Shown here: positions 24,799 through 33,107 of the stretch, one piece after another
How positions within the stretch are numbered: the first letter of the stretch is position 1
Layout: each line of letters opens with the position of its first letter
Source: Cytophaga aurantiaca DSM 3654
Lineage (GTDB): Bacteria > Bacteroidota > Bacteroidia > Cytophagales > Cytophagaceae
Length of the DNA: 64,000 nucleotides
Reading direction: 5' to 3'
Assembly: GCF_000379725.1 (NCBI RefSeq)
Contig: NZ_KB903622.1
Span: 62,001-126,000, forward strand
Program-made: the position numbers and the translations under genes
Notes under the pieces: generated by a model
Told to the model about the DNA's origin: nothing
The model's database searches: none
The model's input: only the letters and a program-made list of their open reading frames with translations

Positions 24799-27678
24799 AT
24801 GAAATCAACATTATTGATTTTTGCCAAACTGCAAGTTGTGTTGCTGTTTTTACTTATTTCAAGATCATCAATCGCTCAAAACTGCGGAGTAGGTGATGAA
24901 TTTCATGAAGTATTAAAACAGTACAATACGAATTTAAGAACGACAAGTATATCACCTGTGAATGGGATTCTTTATATACCAATCACAATCCATCAAGTTA
25001 GACATACAAATGGTACCTTTTCAAAGAATAATTCTCTTGAACCATTTTATCATAGTTTGATAAGTCTGAATAGAGTATTTTCAGAAGTACACATTCAGTT
25101 TTATGTGAATAAAAACATAGACTATATAGATAACGATGCGTACTTGCTTCCTACACTAGATGGTGCAGTGAATCAACAATTAATAACCAATTATAAAAAT
25201 GCAAATACAGCTAATGTATGGATTCTTGATGGTTGGTCTGACTCACAAGCTGATGGTAAGGCTGGACCAGGCGGTGTTCAATTGGCAGGTCTGAGTGAAA
25301 GAACAGTGATCCATGAATTCGGACATTTTTTTACGCTAATGCATACATTTGATACTGTAAATGGAGTTGAGAAAGTGGCACGTACCGGAGGCAATTGCGC
25401 AACTGCAGGAGATGGACTTTGTGATACACATGCTGATCCATACGGGTTAACTACCTCTCAAATAATTGGAAATGTAGTAACATATAAAAATTGCACCGTA
25501 ACATCTAATACAAGGGATTTGAACAATGAAGTTTATACTCCTCCATTTGACAATTTTATGTCTTACTACGACAATGAGTGTGGATTAAAATTTACACCTC
25601 AGCAATATGACCGCATGGTTGCCAGTATTCCTATTTATCATTCAGCTTATACTGAAATGCAGGGAGCAGGAATTGCAGGAGCACCCTCAGCACTTAATAT
25701 AGTATCGAATGTTGGCTATAGTGAAATAGCGTGGACGAACAACTCCGGTTCTATAGGTACGATTGTTGAATATTCAACAGATGGCGGAACAAGCTGGTCC
25801 GTTATGAATGGTGTTAATTCGACTTCTACAAAGACGGTTCTATCAAATATTTTTGTAGGAAAAACATATTTATTTAGAGCCCGACATTTAAATAGTATTA
25901 CGTATTCAGCTAACATCACATATACACCAACCATTTCGCACCCATTTATTCCAATAGTAGTAGTAAGTAAACCAACTGATTTTTATTCAATCGGAGGGGT
26001 TTCAATCACAAATACGAATCTGGATAATCAAACGAATATTCAGGAAGATTACACAATTCATGCGTATAGTCCTGTTCCGAATTTTTTCATTGGAGGAAGT
26101 TTTAATCTCAATTTGAAGATAAAAACAATTGATCATGGCGGGGGAAATATTGGTGTAGGTGCTACATATATGTTTGTGTATTTAGATGAAAATGGTGATG
26201 GTGACTTTGATGATATTGGAGAAGTGAAATATCAAGAAACTCAATCTGCTTACCCATTGACCTTAACTATTCCTGTGTCGATTTCTTCACAAGCAACTAC
26301 TGGATATAAACGTTTACGCATTCGTTCTTTTTCTCAGTATGCGAACCCGAATCCATATGCAATGTATGCTTATGGTGAAACAGAAGATTACATACTTAAT
26401 GTCATTGCTGACAGTCCATCAATAAGCGCATTGACAGCTCAATTTAATACTTCAAATCAAACGGTTGCATTAGCATGGACAGATCTAATAAACAATTATA
26501 ATTATGTTATTGAACGAAGCAGTGATGGAATAAACTTTACGGCTATTAAAACTACAACAAGTTCATTGCCATCAACATTTATTGATACGGATGTCGCACC
26601 GAATACTCAATATGCATACCGTGTTAAACATGTTGGCGGAGCTTTATATAGTCCAATAGCAGACGTGTTTTCAAATGATTATCCACTAAAATATTGCACA
26701 CCACTATCTTCTAATGGTTGCAGCGGTACTGGTGGTACCGGTATTGATGAATTTGCGATTCCATCAATCAGTTTTGTAAATAACTCAACAGACAATTGCG
26801 GTTTTTCAGGAGGTGGATATTCGAATGAATACCCGAATAAAACAATCGCTTTGTCTGCTGGTCAGAATTATAGCTTTACTGTGAAAAATAATTATTTTGG
26901 TGGTGTTAATTTTTTTGATTTGTATTTAGATATAAATCAAAATGGCACTTTCGAAACCTCAGAGAGATTAGTAAACAATATTGCTTCAGGAACAACCTGG
27001 GCGTATAAGAATGGTACATTCACAGTTCCGGCTTCTTCATTAAATGGGGCAACCAAATTGCGAATTCGATCATATGCGAATAGTATTGACGGTGCGTGTG
27101 GTTCGTCTGCATATGGAGAAACAGAGGATTATAAAGTAATCATAAGCGGCGGAACAGAAGTGCCGGTTATTAATCCTGTGATTACAAATGTTACACAGAA
27201 TAGTATATCTGTATCTTGGGCTTCAGCAGCATCTCCACTACCTTTAGGATATAAAATTCAAATTTCTACAGATGGTATAGTTTATTCAATTCCCGTTAAT
27301 TTATCTACAAGCCAAACCTCGTATACATTTGCTGGATTAGTAGCAAACAGTAAATATTTTATTCAAATTATATCTGCGGGAGCAACAACTTCAGCTACAA
27401 AAAAACTTTGGACTCAAACATTATCTCTAACAACTGCAATAGCTGATGAAGAAATAACTAAAAATGTTGCTTATGTATATCCGAATCCAGTGTCGGGTAT
27501 ATTAACTATAAAAGCAAATGGTGTTGCTTCGTTGTTTAATAGTGTTGGACAAGCGATAAGAAGTGAATTTATTTCAGAGTCGGGATATTGGGATATGAAT
27601 GGTCTTGCATCAGGCGTGTATTTTTTACACATTCAAAATGAAAATCAAACTCAGGTATTGAAAATTATTAAACAATAA
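24799..27678 (+). CDS. T9SS type A secreted M43-type zinc metalloprotease
   Basis: 959 residues with a signal peptide (first ~26). Residues ~50-280 are a pappalysin-like M43 domain; the zinc site is His172-Glu-x-x-His176-x5-His182 and the Met-turn is in 'NFMSYYDNECGLKFTPQQYD'. The Gly usually at position eight of the motif is Thr179 here. Two GEVED-type beta-domains (~395-530 and ~630-790, each ending 'YGETEDY') and two fibronectin III-like segments follow. The last ~75 residues are a type A sorting domain (VYPNPVSGILTIK). Expected to be a surface or released protease. Confidence 0.88.
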   Translation: MKSTLLIFAKLQVVLLFLLISRSSIAQNCGVGDEFHEVLKQYNTNLRTTSISPVNGILYIPITIHQVRHTNGTFSKNNSLEPFYHSLISLNRVFSEVHIQFYVNKNIDYIDNDAYLLPTLDGAVNQQLITNYKNANTANVWILDGWSDSQADGKAGPGGVQLAGLSERTVIHEFGHFFTLMHTFDTVNGVEKVARTGGNCATAGDGLCDTHADPYGLTTSQIIGNVVTYKNCTVTSNTRDLNNEVYTPPFDNFMSYYDNECGLKFTPQQYDRMVASIPIYHSAYTEMQGAGIAGAPSALNIVSNVGYSEIAWTNNSGSIGTIVEYSTDGGTSWSVMNGVNSTSTKTVLSNIFVGKTYLFRARHLNSITYSANITYTPTISHPFIPIVVVSKPTDFYSIGGVSITNTNLDNQTNIQEDYTIHAYSPVPNFFIGGSFNLNLKIKTIDHGGGNIGVGATYMFVYLDENGDGDFDDIGEVKYQETQSAYPLTLTIPVSISSQATTGYKRLRIRSFSQYANPNPYAMYAYGETEDYILNVIADSPSISALTAQFNTSNQTVALAWTDLINNYNYVIERSSDGINFTAIKTTTSSLPSTFIDTDVAPNTQYAYRVKHVGGALYSPIADVFSNDYPLKYCTPLSSNGCSGTGGTGIDEFAIPSISFVNNSTDNCGFSGGGYSNEYPNKTIALSAGQNYSFTVKNNYFGGVNFFDLYLDINQNGTFETSERLVNNIASGTTWAYKNGTFTVPASSLNGATKLRIRSYANSIDGACGSSAYGETEDYKVIISGGTEVPVINPVITNVTQNSISVSWASAASPLPLGYKIQISTDGIVYSIPVNLSTSQTSYTFAGLVANSKYFIQIISAGATTSATKKLWTQTLSLTTAIADEEITKNVAYVYPNPVSGILTIKANGVASLFNSVGQAIRSEFISESGYWDMNGLASGVYFLHIQNENQTQVLKIIKQ

Positions 27679-27707
27679 GCGTTGAAGCTATAGTTAAAGT
27701 TTTTTTT

Positions 27708-27747
27708 AGAACTGTGATTTATAAAGTAATTTATAAATCACAGTTCT
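27708..27747. terminator. Perfect 18-bp hairpin between convergent genes
   Basis: Arms 27708-27725 and 27730-27747 pair perfectly around a 4-nt loop; T runs lie on the upstream side. The right arm contains the stop codon (27738-27740) of the minus-strand phosphatase gene, so the hairpin serves both genes. Confidence 0.8.
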
Positions 27748-28676
27748 TCTATTGAAGGGAATTTATCTCCATAATATAATACGATCCCTTTTTGTTGAAG
27801 CAGCTGTGTTGAATAGGCTACAACTTCATCATCTGCAGGACGGTTAACAACTTTAAGGATGATAATATATTTTATACTCTCCGGAAATTTTTCTGCCATG
27901 CTTAAATAAATATCCAGATCCTGTTGTGTATTGTCGCCAACAAAAATAAATTTCTTATTGGTAAAAAAACGCAGCAGTAAATTCAAGGTTGTGAGTTTGT
28001 GTAAACTCTGTTCCGGGAATTTTTTACCACGAAATACATCACGAAGTTTGCGCATTTCTTTTAAAAAGATTGGACCTTTTGGGAAATTGTTGTGTTTTAA
28101 AAAACGATAAATAAGCGGATATAAATTCTGTTCGCTGTTTGATAAATAAAACGGTTCAACCCCTAAAGCATACTGATCACGAATCAATTTCATGGTTGGT
28201 TCTACAGCTCTTCTTCGTTCTACAGATGTAAACATCAGCGTTAAAAATTTCATGAATTTATTTGAGATATACGAATGAATTACGGTGTCATCAATATCTG
28301 AAATAAGGATGTTATCTGTTTTGATTTCATGAATCTCCAGATCATACAATTCTTTCATAAAGGTTACGGATACACCATTGATCTGAATATCTAAAACGAA
28401 TTTCTGACCTGTAACTAAATCTGCTGTTAAATAAAAAGAACCTTTCTTATCTGTACTAGTAGTGGCCTTACCTGTATTAAATATAATTTCGATTTGCTGT
28501 TCTGAAACAAAGCTTGTTCGGTATAAAGATAGTAATGTGAAAAAAGTTTTTGTGGAGCTGAATCCGGTGAAGCTTAGATCTTTTATAAGTGAATGTGTCA
28601 GGTAGCCAAATACCATCAGCTTTTCTCCATTAGATAAAGCATAAAAACTCAGCAGTATGGGTTGCTTCGGCGTCAT
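27738..28676 (-). CDS. App1/DUF2183-like phosphatase
   Basis: 312 residues, no signal peptide. The HAD-type catalytic motif 'ILISDIDDTVIHSYISNK' (DxDxT), 'EPFYLSNSEQNLYPLIYRFL' and 'KFIFVGDNTQQDLDIY' match the DUF2183 (App1) domain, whose yeast member is a phosphatidate phosphatase. The N-terminal ~120 residues form a beta-sandwich-like preface often present in bacterial members. It overlaps the lipid kinase gene by 4 bp (ATGA), which implies translational coupling. A role in reversing or balancing the kinase's product, phosphatidate, is inference. Confidence 0.85.
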   Translation of the reverse strand: MTPKQPILLSFYALSNGEKLMVFGYLTHSLIKDLSFTGFSSTKTFFTLLSLYRTSFVSEQQIEIIFNTGKATTSTDKKGSFYLTADLVTGQKFVLDIQINGVSVTFMKELYDLEIHEIKTDNILISDIDDTVIHSYISNKFMKFLTLMFTSVERRRAVEPTMKLIRDQYALGVEPFYLSNSEQNLYPLIYRFLKHNNFPKGPIFLKEMRKLRDVFRGKKFPEQSLHKLTTLNLLLRFFTNKKFIFVGDNTQQDLDIYLSMAEKFPESIKYIIILKVVNRPADDEVVAYSTQLLQQKGIVLYYGDKFPSIEEL

Positions 28677-29545
28677 GGTATTAAAATGGATATTGCTGAA
28701 GGCAGCATTTCTATTTTTAAATAATTTACTTCCCCTATATATTCTCCATCAATTTGAAAATCTACTTTCTGATCAATAAAAACTTCCGCAAACGTGCAGC
28801 TGATCACATCTGTAAACATATGCTTGTCAATGAAAATATTGAATTTGGTAAGCCCAGCTTTGATAAAATCCGTCCAGCTTATTTTGGGTATATTCCGGAT
28901 CTCAAACATACCGTCGTGTACAGAGCCTTCGGTAATTTTAATTCCTGTTCCGTACATATTTGCATTCGCGAAAGCTAGCATATAACCTTCCTGCGCTAAC
29001 GTTTCTTTTTCCGTTTTGATTGTATAATGCAATAACGGAGTTTCTTTTACAGCATGAATGACATGGCGTGCATACCCGATCATACCGCTGTTGCCCGCTT
29101 CTTCGTATTCTTTAACCATCATGCCATTGATGCCGATATCTGCAAGATGCACACAGATATGGATATCATTTATGCGTAACAGGTCCAATGGCATAGCGGG
29201 CATCGAAGCAAAAAGATATTCGATCAATGCATTTTCTTCAGAAGGTATATTCAATGATGTAGCAAGTCCGTTGGCTGAACCAAGCGGCAATAAAACAATG
29301 GGAATGTCTGTGCCTATAAGATTTCGTGCTACAAGCTGAATGGTTCCATCGCCGCCGCCGGCAACAACTCTGTCTGGTTTGTATAAGTTGATCTCTTCGC
29401 GTATCATTTCATCATCCCGTTTACCGGTGGTATAAAGAATATTGATGGATGCATTTTTCAATGCAGCGGTTTCCTGAATACGGGCAATAGTTGCATTATT
29501 GCTACTTACTCCGGAATTGGGATTGATGACAAATAATATTTTCAT
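28673..29545 (-). CDS. Diacylglycerol kinase-family lipid kinase (YegS/BmrU-like)
   Basis: 290 residues: 'MKILFVINPNSGVSSN' opens the DAGK catalytic domain, 'RVVAGGGDGTIQLVARNLIG' is the nucleotide-binding GGDGT motif and 'IVLLPLGSANGLATSLNIP' is the following conserved loop. The C-terminal beta-sandwich has 'GMFEIRNIPKISWTDFIKAG' and 'DFQIDGEYIGE'. The family phosphorylates diacylglycerol or related lipids at the membrane. First gene of a two-gene operon with the App1-like phosphatase. Confidence 0.9.
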   Translation of the reverse strand: MKILFVINPNSGVSSNNATIARIQETAALKNASINILYTTGKRDDEMIREEINLYKPDRVVAGGGDGTIQLVARNLIGTDIPIVLLPLGSANGLATSLNIPSEENALIEYLFASMPAMPLDLLRINDIHICVHLADIGINGMMVKEYEEAGNSGMIGYARHVIHAVKETPLLHYTIKTEKETLAQEGYMLAFANANMYGTGIKITEGSVHDGMFEIRNIPKISWTDFIKAGLTKFNIFIDKHMFTDVISCTFAEVFIDQKVDFQIDGEYIGEVNYLKIEMLPSAISILIP

Positions 29546-29685
29546 GAATGGAATAGCTGGTATTATGAATATAAAAATATTCAGACAGTTTAGCTAGAAA
29601 AAATAATCCAAATTCAGAAGATAAAATATAAAAGACCATTGTATATTTAGTCTGTATTTTTATTTATTCGGATCAGCTGCTTATT

Positions 29686-31368
29686 ATGCGGAACTATTTA
29701 GTATTCTTTTTTTATATCTGTGTCTTTATATCTGTGTCGTTAAAGACCAAGGCGCAATACATCTTTATTCCGGATGCAAATTTTAGAGCATATTTAGAAT
29801 CTACATTTCCCACCTGCATGCAAGGCGGCATGATGGACACAACCTGTACAGGCATCACAAATGCAACAACTATAGATGTGCATTCAAAAAATATTTTAGA
29901 TCTTACAGGAATACAGTATTTCGATCATCTTCAGGAGCTGGATTGTCATGAAAATTACATTGCTTTTTTGCCGCCCTTGCCAATCACGTTAAAATTTTTA
30001 AAATGTTATAAAAATATTCTTACATCATTACCCTCTTTGCCTAATATATTGGTGTATTTAGATTGTTCTGAGAATTTACTTACATCTTTACCTATCTTAC
30101 CTGTTCCGCTGTTTTGGTTAGATTGTGGAATGAATCAGTTGAAGACCTTGCCAGTCTTGCCTGATCCTTTAATAGAATTAAGTTGTGAGATTAATCAATT
30201 ACAAACCTTGCCAGTTCTGCCTGGACTGCTTCAATATCTGGATTGTTCAGAAAATGAAATCATTAATTTACCTCCATTACCTTCACCTCTTCTTACTTTA
30301 TCATGTGATAAGAATTTGCTTACAGCTTTACCTGCGTTGCCTGCATCATTAATAAATTTAGGTTGTGTTGGGAATCAATTGACCGCATTACCCAATTTAC
30401 CTGCATCACTTTTCACCTTATACTGCGGTTTTAATAATTTAGGAGTATTACCTCCTTTGCCTTCTTCACTTCTTAGCTTATCCTGTGTAGAGGCTCAGCT
30501 TGTTAATTTGCCTTCTTTACCAAACAAATTGAATTTTCTGGAATGCGATCGAAATGTAATTACTTGCCTTCCTGTATTGCCTAATAGCTTAACGATGCTA
30601 ATAACAGATTATGTATGCCGTCCAAACCTACCGCCAAATCTTACGACGAACATGCCTTTAAATTCTCCGTTTTGTTCAGCAGTAAATTTTACGCATACAC
30701 GCGTGTGTGCAGGTGATTCCACACGTTTTAATCTGATTAATGCCAGTTGCCATGTTTTTATGTGGAACTTTGATGATCCGGCTACAGGTGTAAATAATAC
30801 ATCAACGCTGCAAAGCCCCAAACATTTATTTTCTCATTCAGGTACGTTCAATGTAAAACTAATCAGTTATGCTACGAATCCGGCAACGGTGATCACTAAA
30901 ATGGTAACGGTAGATAAGCTGCAGCACATTGATTTTGGAAACGATCACAGCATGTGTTCGGACGATGGTATTACACTTGATGCAGGAAAAGGATTTGAAT
31001 CGTATCTCTGGCAAGATGGCTTAAACGCTCAGGTATATAAAGTGACAACAGCAGGCACATATACGGTAACCGCAACAAATACCTGTGGTTCTACAACAGA
31101 GACTATTCATCTAAGTGACTATACATTAACGCTGCCTAATTTATTTACTCCCAATAAAGATGGGCATAACGAAACATTTGAAGTTAAAGGATTGGATGGC
31201 GATAAGGGATTATTGCAGGTTTATAATTCCTGGGGAGCAGAAGTGTACCGTGCAGAAAACTATAACAACGATTGGAATGGTGAAGAGCTACAGGATGGTA
31301 TTTATTATTATTCCTTTACACTAAAAAGCTGTCCTGTAAAGAAAGGATGGATACAGATCATACGGTAA
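29686..31368 (+). CDS. T9SS type B secreted protein with LPxLP leucine-rich repeats
   Basis: 560 residues with a signal peptide (ending TKAQ). Residues ~80-310 carry about a dozen ~20-residue repeats with the pattern 'L.C..N.LT.LP.LP.SL..', the short bacterial LRR class also seen in YopM/IpaH-type proteins. Residues ~340-400 are a PKD-like domain (CHVFMWNFDDPATG), followed by an Ig-like region (TLDAGKGFESYLWQDG). The end, 'PNLFTPNKDGHNETFEVKGL' and 'QVYNSWGAEVY', then 'WNGEELQDGIYYY', is the CHU_C/type B sorting domain. Predicted surface binding protein of unknown ligand. Confidence 0.88.
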   Translation: MRNYLVFFFYICVFISVSLKTKAQYIFIPDANFRAYLESTFPTCMQGGMMDTTCTGITNATTIDVHSKNILDLTGIQYFDHLQELDCHENYIAFLPPLPITLKFLKCYKNILTSLPSLPNILVYLDCSENLLTSLPILPVPLFWLDCGMNQLKTLPVLPDPLIELSCEINQLQTLPVLPGLLQYLDCSENEIINLPPLPSPLLTLSCDKNLLTALPALPASLINLGCVGNQLTALPNLPASLFTLYCGFNNLGVLPPLPSSLLSLSCVEAQLVNLPSLPNKLNFLECDRNVITCLPVLPNSLTMLITDYVCRPNLPPNLTTNMPLNSPFCSAVNFTHTRVCAGDSTRFNLINASCHVFMWNFDDPATGVNNTSTLQSPKHLFSHSGTFNVKLISYATNPATVITKMVTVDKLQHIDFGNDHSMCSDDGITLDAGKGFESYLWQDGLNAQVYKVTTAGTYTVTATNTCGSTTETIHLSDYTLTLPNLFTPNKDGHNETFEVKGLDGDKGLLQVYNSWGAEVYRAENYNNDWNGEELQDGIYYYSFTLKSCPVKKGWIQIIR

Positions 31369-31407
31369 AGTAGATCTGTACTGTTTTATTCTATTGGGTT
31401 TTTTATT

Positions 31408-32022
31408 TTAGCCAATAATATTTTGCACCGCAGATGCCACAGTCTGGATCATTGCCAGCACAGCACGATAATCATAAATGCTCATAAATACCAAGCCATA
31501 AATTGCACCATATAAGTGTGCGGAATGATTGACATTATCTCTGCTTTTCTTATCCATGTAATAAGAATATGCCAGGTATAAAATACCAAACACAATTGCG
31601 GGCATGGGTATGAAGTAGATCAAAAGAGTGCTGAAAGGCTTCAATATGATTGACGCAAAGATTACTGCAGACACCGCACCGGATGCGCCAAGGGATGCAT
31701 AATTCGAATTGTGTTTATTTTTTAAATAGGTTGGAATATCAGAAACTACGATCGCAGATAAATAGAACACAATATACAAACCTGTACCCAACCATGCTTC
31801 AGCGATATATCCGAAGAAATAAAGCGAGATCATATTGAAGATCAGGTGCGGATAATTTGCATGAATAAAGCCGGATGTAACAAATCGATAGTATTCTTTT
31901 TTGCGCTCAATCCAATAAGGCGTAAGAAGAAAGCGGTTCATTAATTGCGGATTGTTTAATGCCAGATAGCTGACAATGCAATTAATGATGATTATAATAA
32001 CGGTGGTAGAGAGCGCCTGCAT
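31408..32022 (-). CDS. Rhomboid-family intramembrane serine protease
   Basis: 204 residues with six membrane helices. The catalytic Ser is in 'YASLGASGAVSAVIFA' (GxSG) and the catalytic His in 'NHSAHLYGAIYGL' on the last helix. 'HANYPHLIFNMISLYFFGY' is the HxxxN oxyanion motif on helix 2. Cleaves membrane proteins within the bilayer; the substrates are unknown. It lies 30 bp downstream of the polyprenyl synthetase gene on the same strand. Confidence 0.9.
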   Translation of the reverse strand: MQALSTTVIIIIINCIVSYLALNNPQLMNRFLLTPYWIERKKEYYRFVTSGFIHANYPHLIFNMISLYFFGYIAEAWLGTGLYIVFYLSAIVVSDIPTYLKNKHNSNYASLGASGAVSAVIFASIILKPFSTLLIYFIPMPAIVFGILYLAYSYYMDKKSRDNVNHSAHLYGAIYGLVFMSIYDYRAVLAMIQTVASAVQNIIG

Positions 32023-32052
32023 AATAGTATAGTAGGGAAGTAAGATCGCAGC

Positions 32053-33030
32053 TTATTGTTCGCGGCCGATCAATGCAAGCAGGTAATCTTTGATGTAATG
32101 CTTACGAAAGATCGAACCTTTTACTTTACCTAACGATTCAACCGCCTGATCGAAGTACTGCTGAATCAATGCTTCGGTTTCTTCTTTAATTTCTAATTGG
32201 TCGTAAATTTTTGTTACGCCTTCAACTTTCGCTTTGTCTGAAATGGTTTTATCGGACAATAGTTTTTCTAATTCTTTTTTCGTTTTTCCTTCTGCTTTTT
32301 CAAGTGCACGGATCAATAAGAAAGTTTTTTTGTTTGCAACAATATCGCCGCCTACTTTTTTTCCGAAGGTTGCTGCATCACCATATACATCCAGTAGATC
32401 GTCTTTCAATTGAAAACCAATACCAGCAGAGATGCCTACAGTACGAAGGTGTTCGCAGCTCTTATCGTCTGCGTCCCCTAAGATACCGCCAAGCTCCATG
32501 CTGAAGCCTAACAATACAGCAGTCTTCAAACGGATCATATTGATATAATCATCCACGCTGATGGTTTCAAGTGTTTCAAAGTTCATATCAAACTGCTGAC
32601 CTTCACAAACACCTGCTGCTGTTTCATTGAAACGATCCAATACACGCTTCAGATGTTTTTCATCAACAGACATAAATTGTTTGTAAGCTTCAACAAGCAT
32701 TACATCGCCTGAAAGGATCGCAATGTTGGTGTTCCATTTTTCGTGTACCGTCGACTTGCCTCTGCGAAGCGGAGCCTTGTCCATGATGTCGTCGTGCATC
32801 AACGTGAAGTTGTGAAAAACCTCCACAGCAACCGCAGCATGCATCACCTTGGTACAGTCTTCTTCAAAAATATAATTTGATAACAACGTTAAGAGCGGTC
32901 GCATACGCTTACCGCCCAGATCCATAATGTATCGGATCGGTTCGTATAATTCAGTCGGCTCTTTCCCAAATTCAGCTTTTGTGATCGCCTTTGAAATGTC
33001 TTTGGTTAAACGCTCTGGAGTAAGTAACAT
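32053..33030 (-). CDS. Polyprenyl (all-trans) diphosphate synthase
   Basis: 325 residues. The first Asp-rich motif is in 'LMHDDIMDKAPLRRGKSTVH' and the second in 'GIGFQLKDDLLDVYGDA'; 'GGKRMRPLLTLLS' is the N-terminal substrate loop. It condenses isopentenyl diphosphate with allylic diphosphates to make long isoprenoid chains, probably for menaquinone or carrier lipid. Chain length (FPP, GGPP or octaprenyl) cannot be told by eye. In the same strand run as rnr upstream and rhomboid downstream. Confidence 0.9.
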   Translation of the reverse strand: MLLTPERLTKDISKAITKAEFGKEPTELYEPIRYIMDLGGKRMRPLLTLLSNYIFEEDCTKVMHAAVAVEVFHNFTLMHDDIMDKAPLRRGKSTVHEKWNTNIAILSGDVMLVEAYKQFMSVDEKHLKRVLDRFNETAAGVCEGQQFDMNFETLETISVDDYINMIRLKTAVLLGFSMELGGILGDADDKSCEHLRTVGISAGIGFQLKDDLLDVYGDAATFGKKVGGDIVANKKTFLLIRALEKAEGKTKKELEKLLSDKTISDKAKVEGVTKIYDQLEIKEETEALIQQYFDQAVESLGKVKGSIFRKHYIKDYLLALIGREQ

Positions 33031-33107
33031 ATATTTTAATTAATGCTGTATTCTAAAATGGATTTGTATATAAATCATCTCGTGTAGCAACAGTCAGATC
33101 TATTGAT

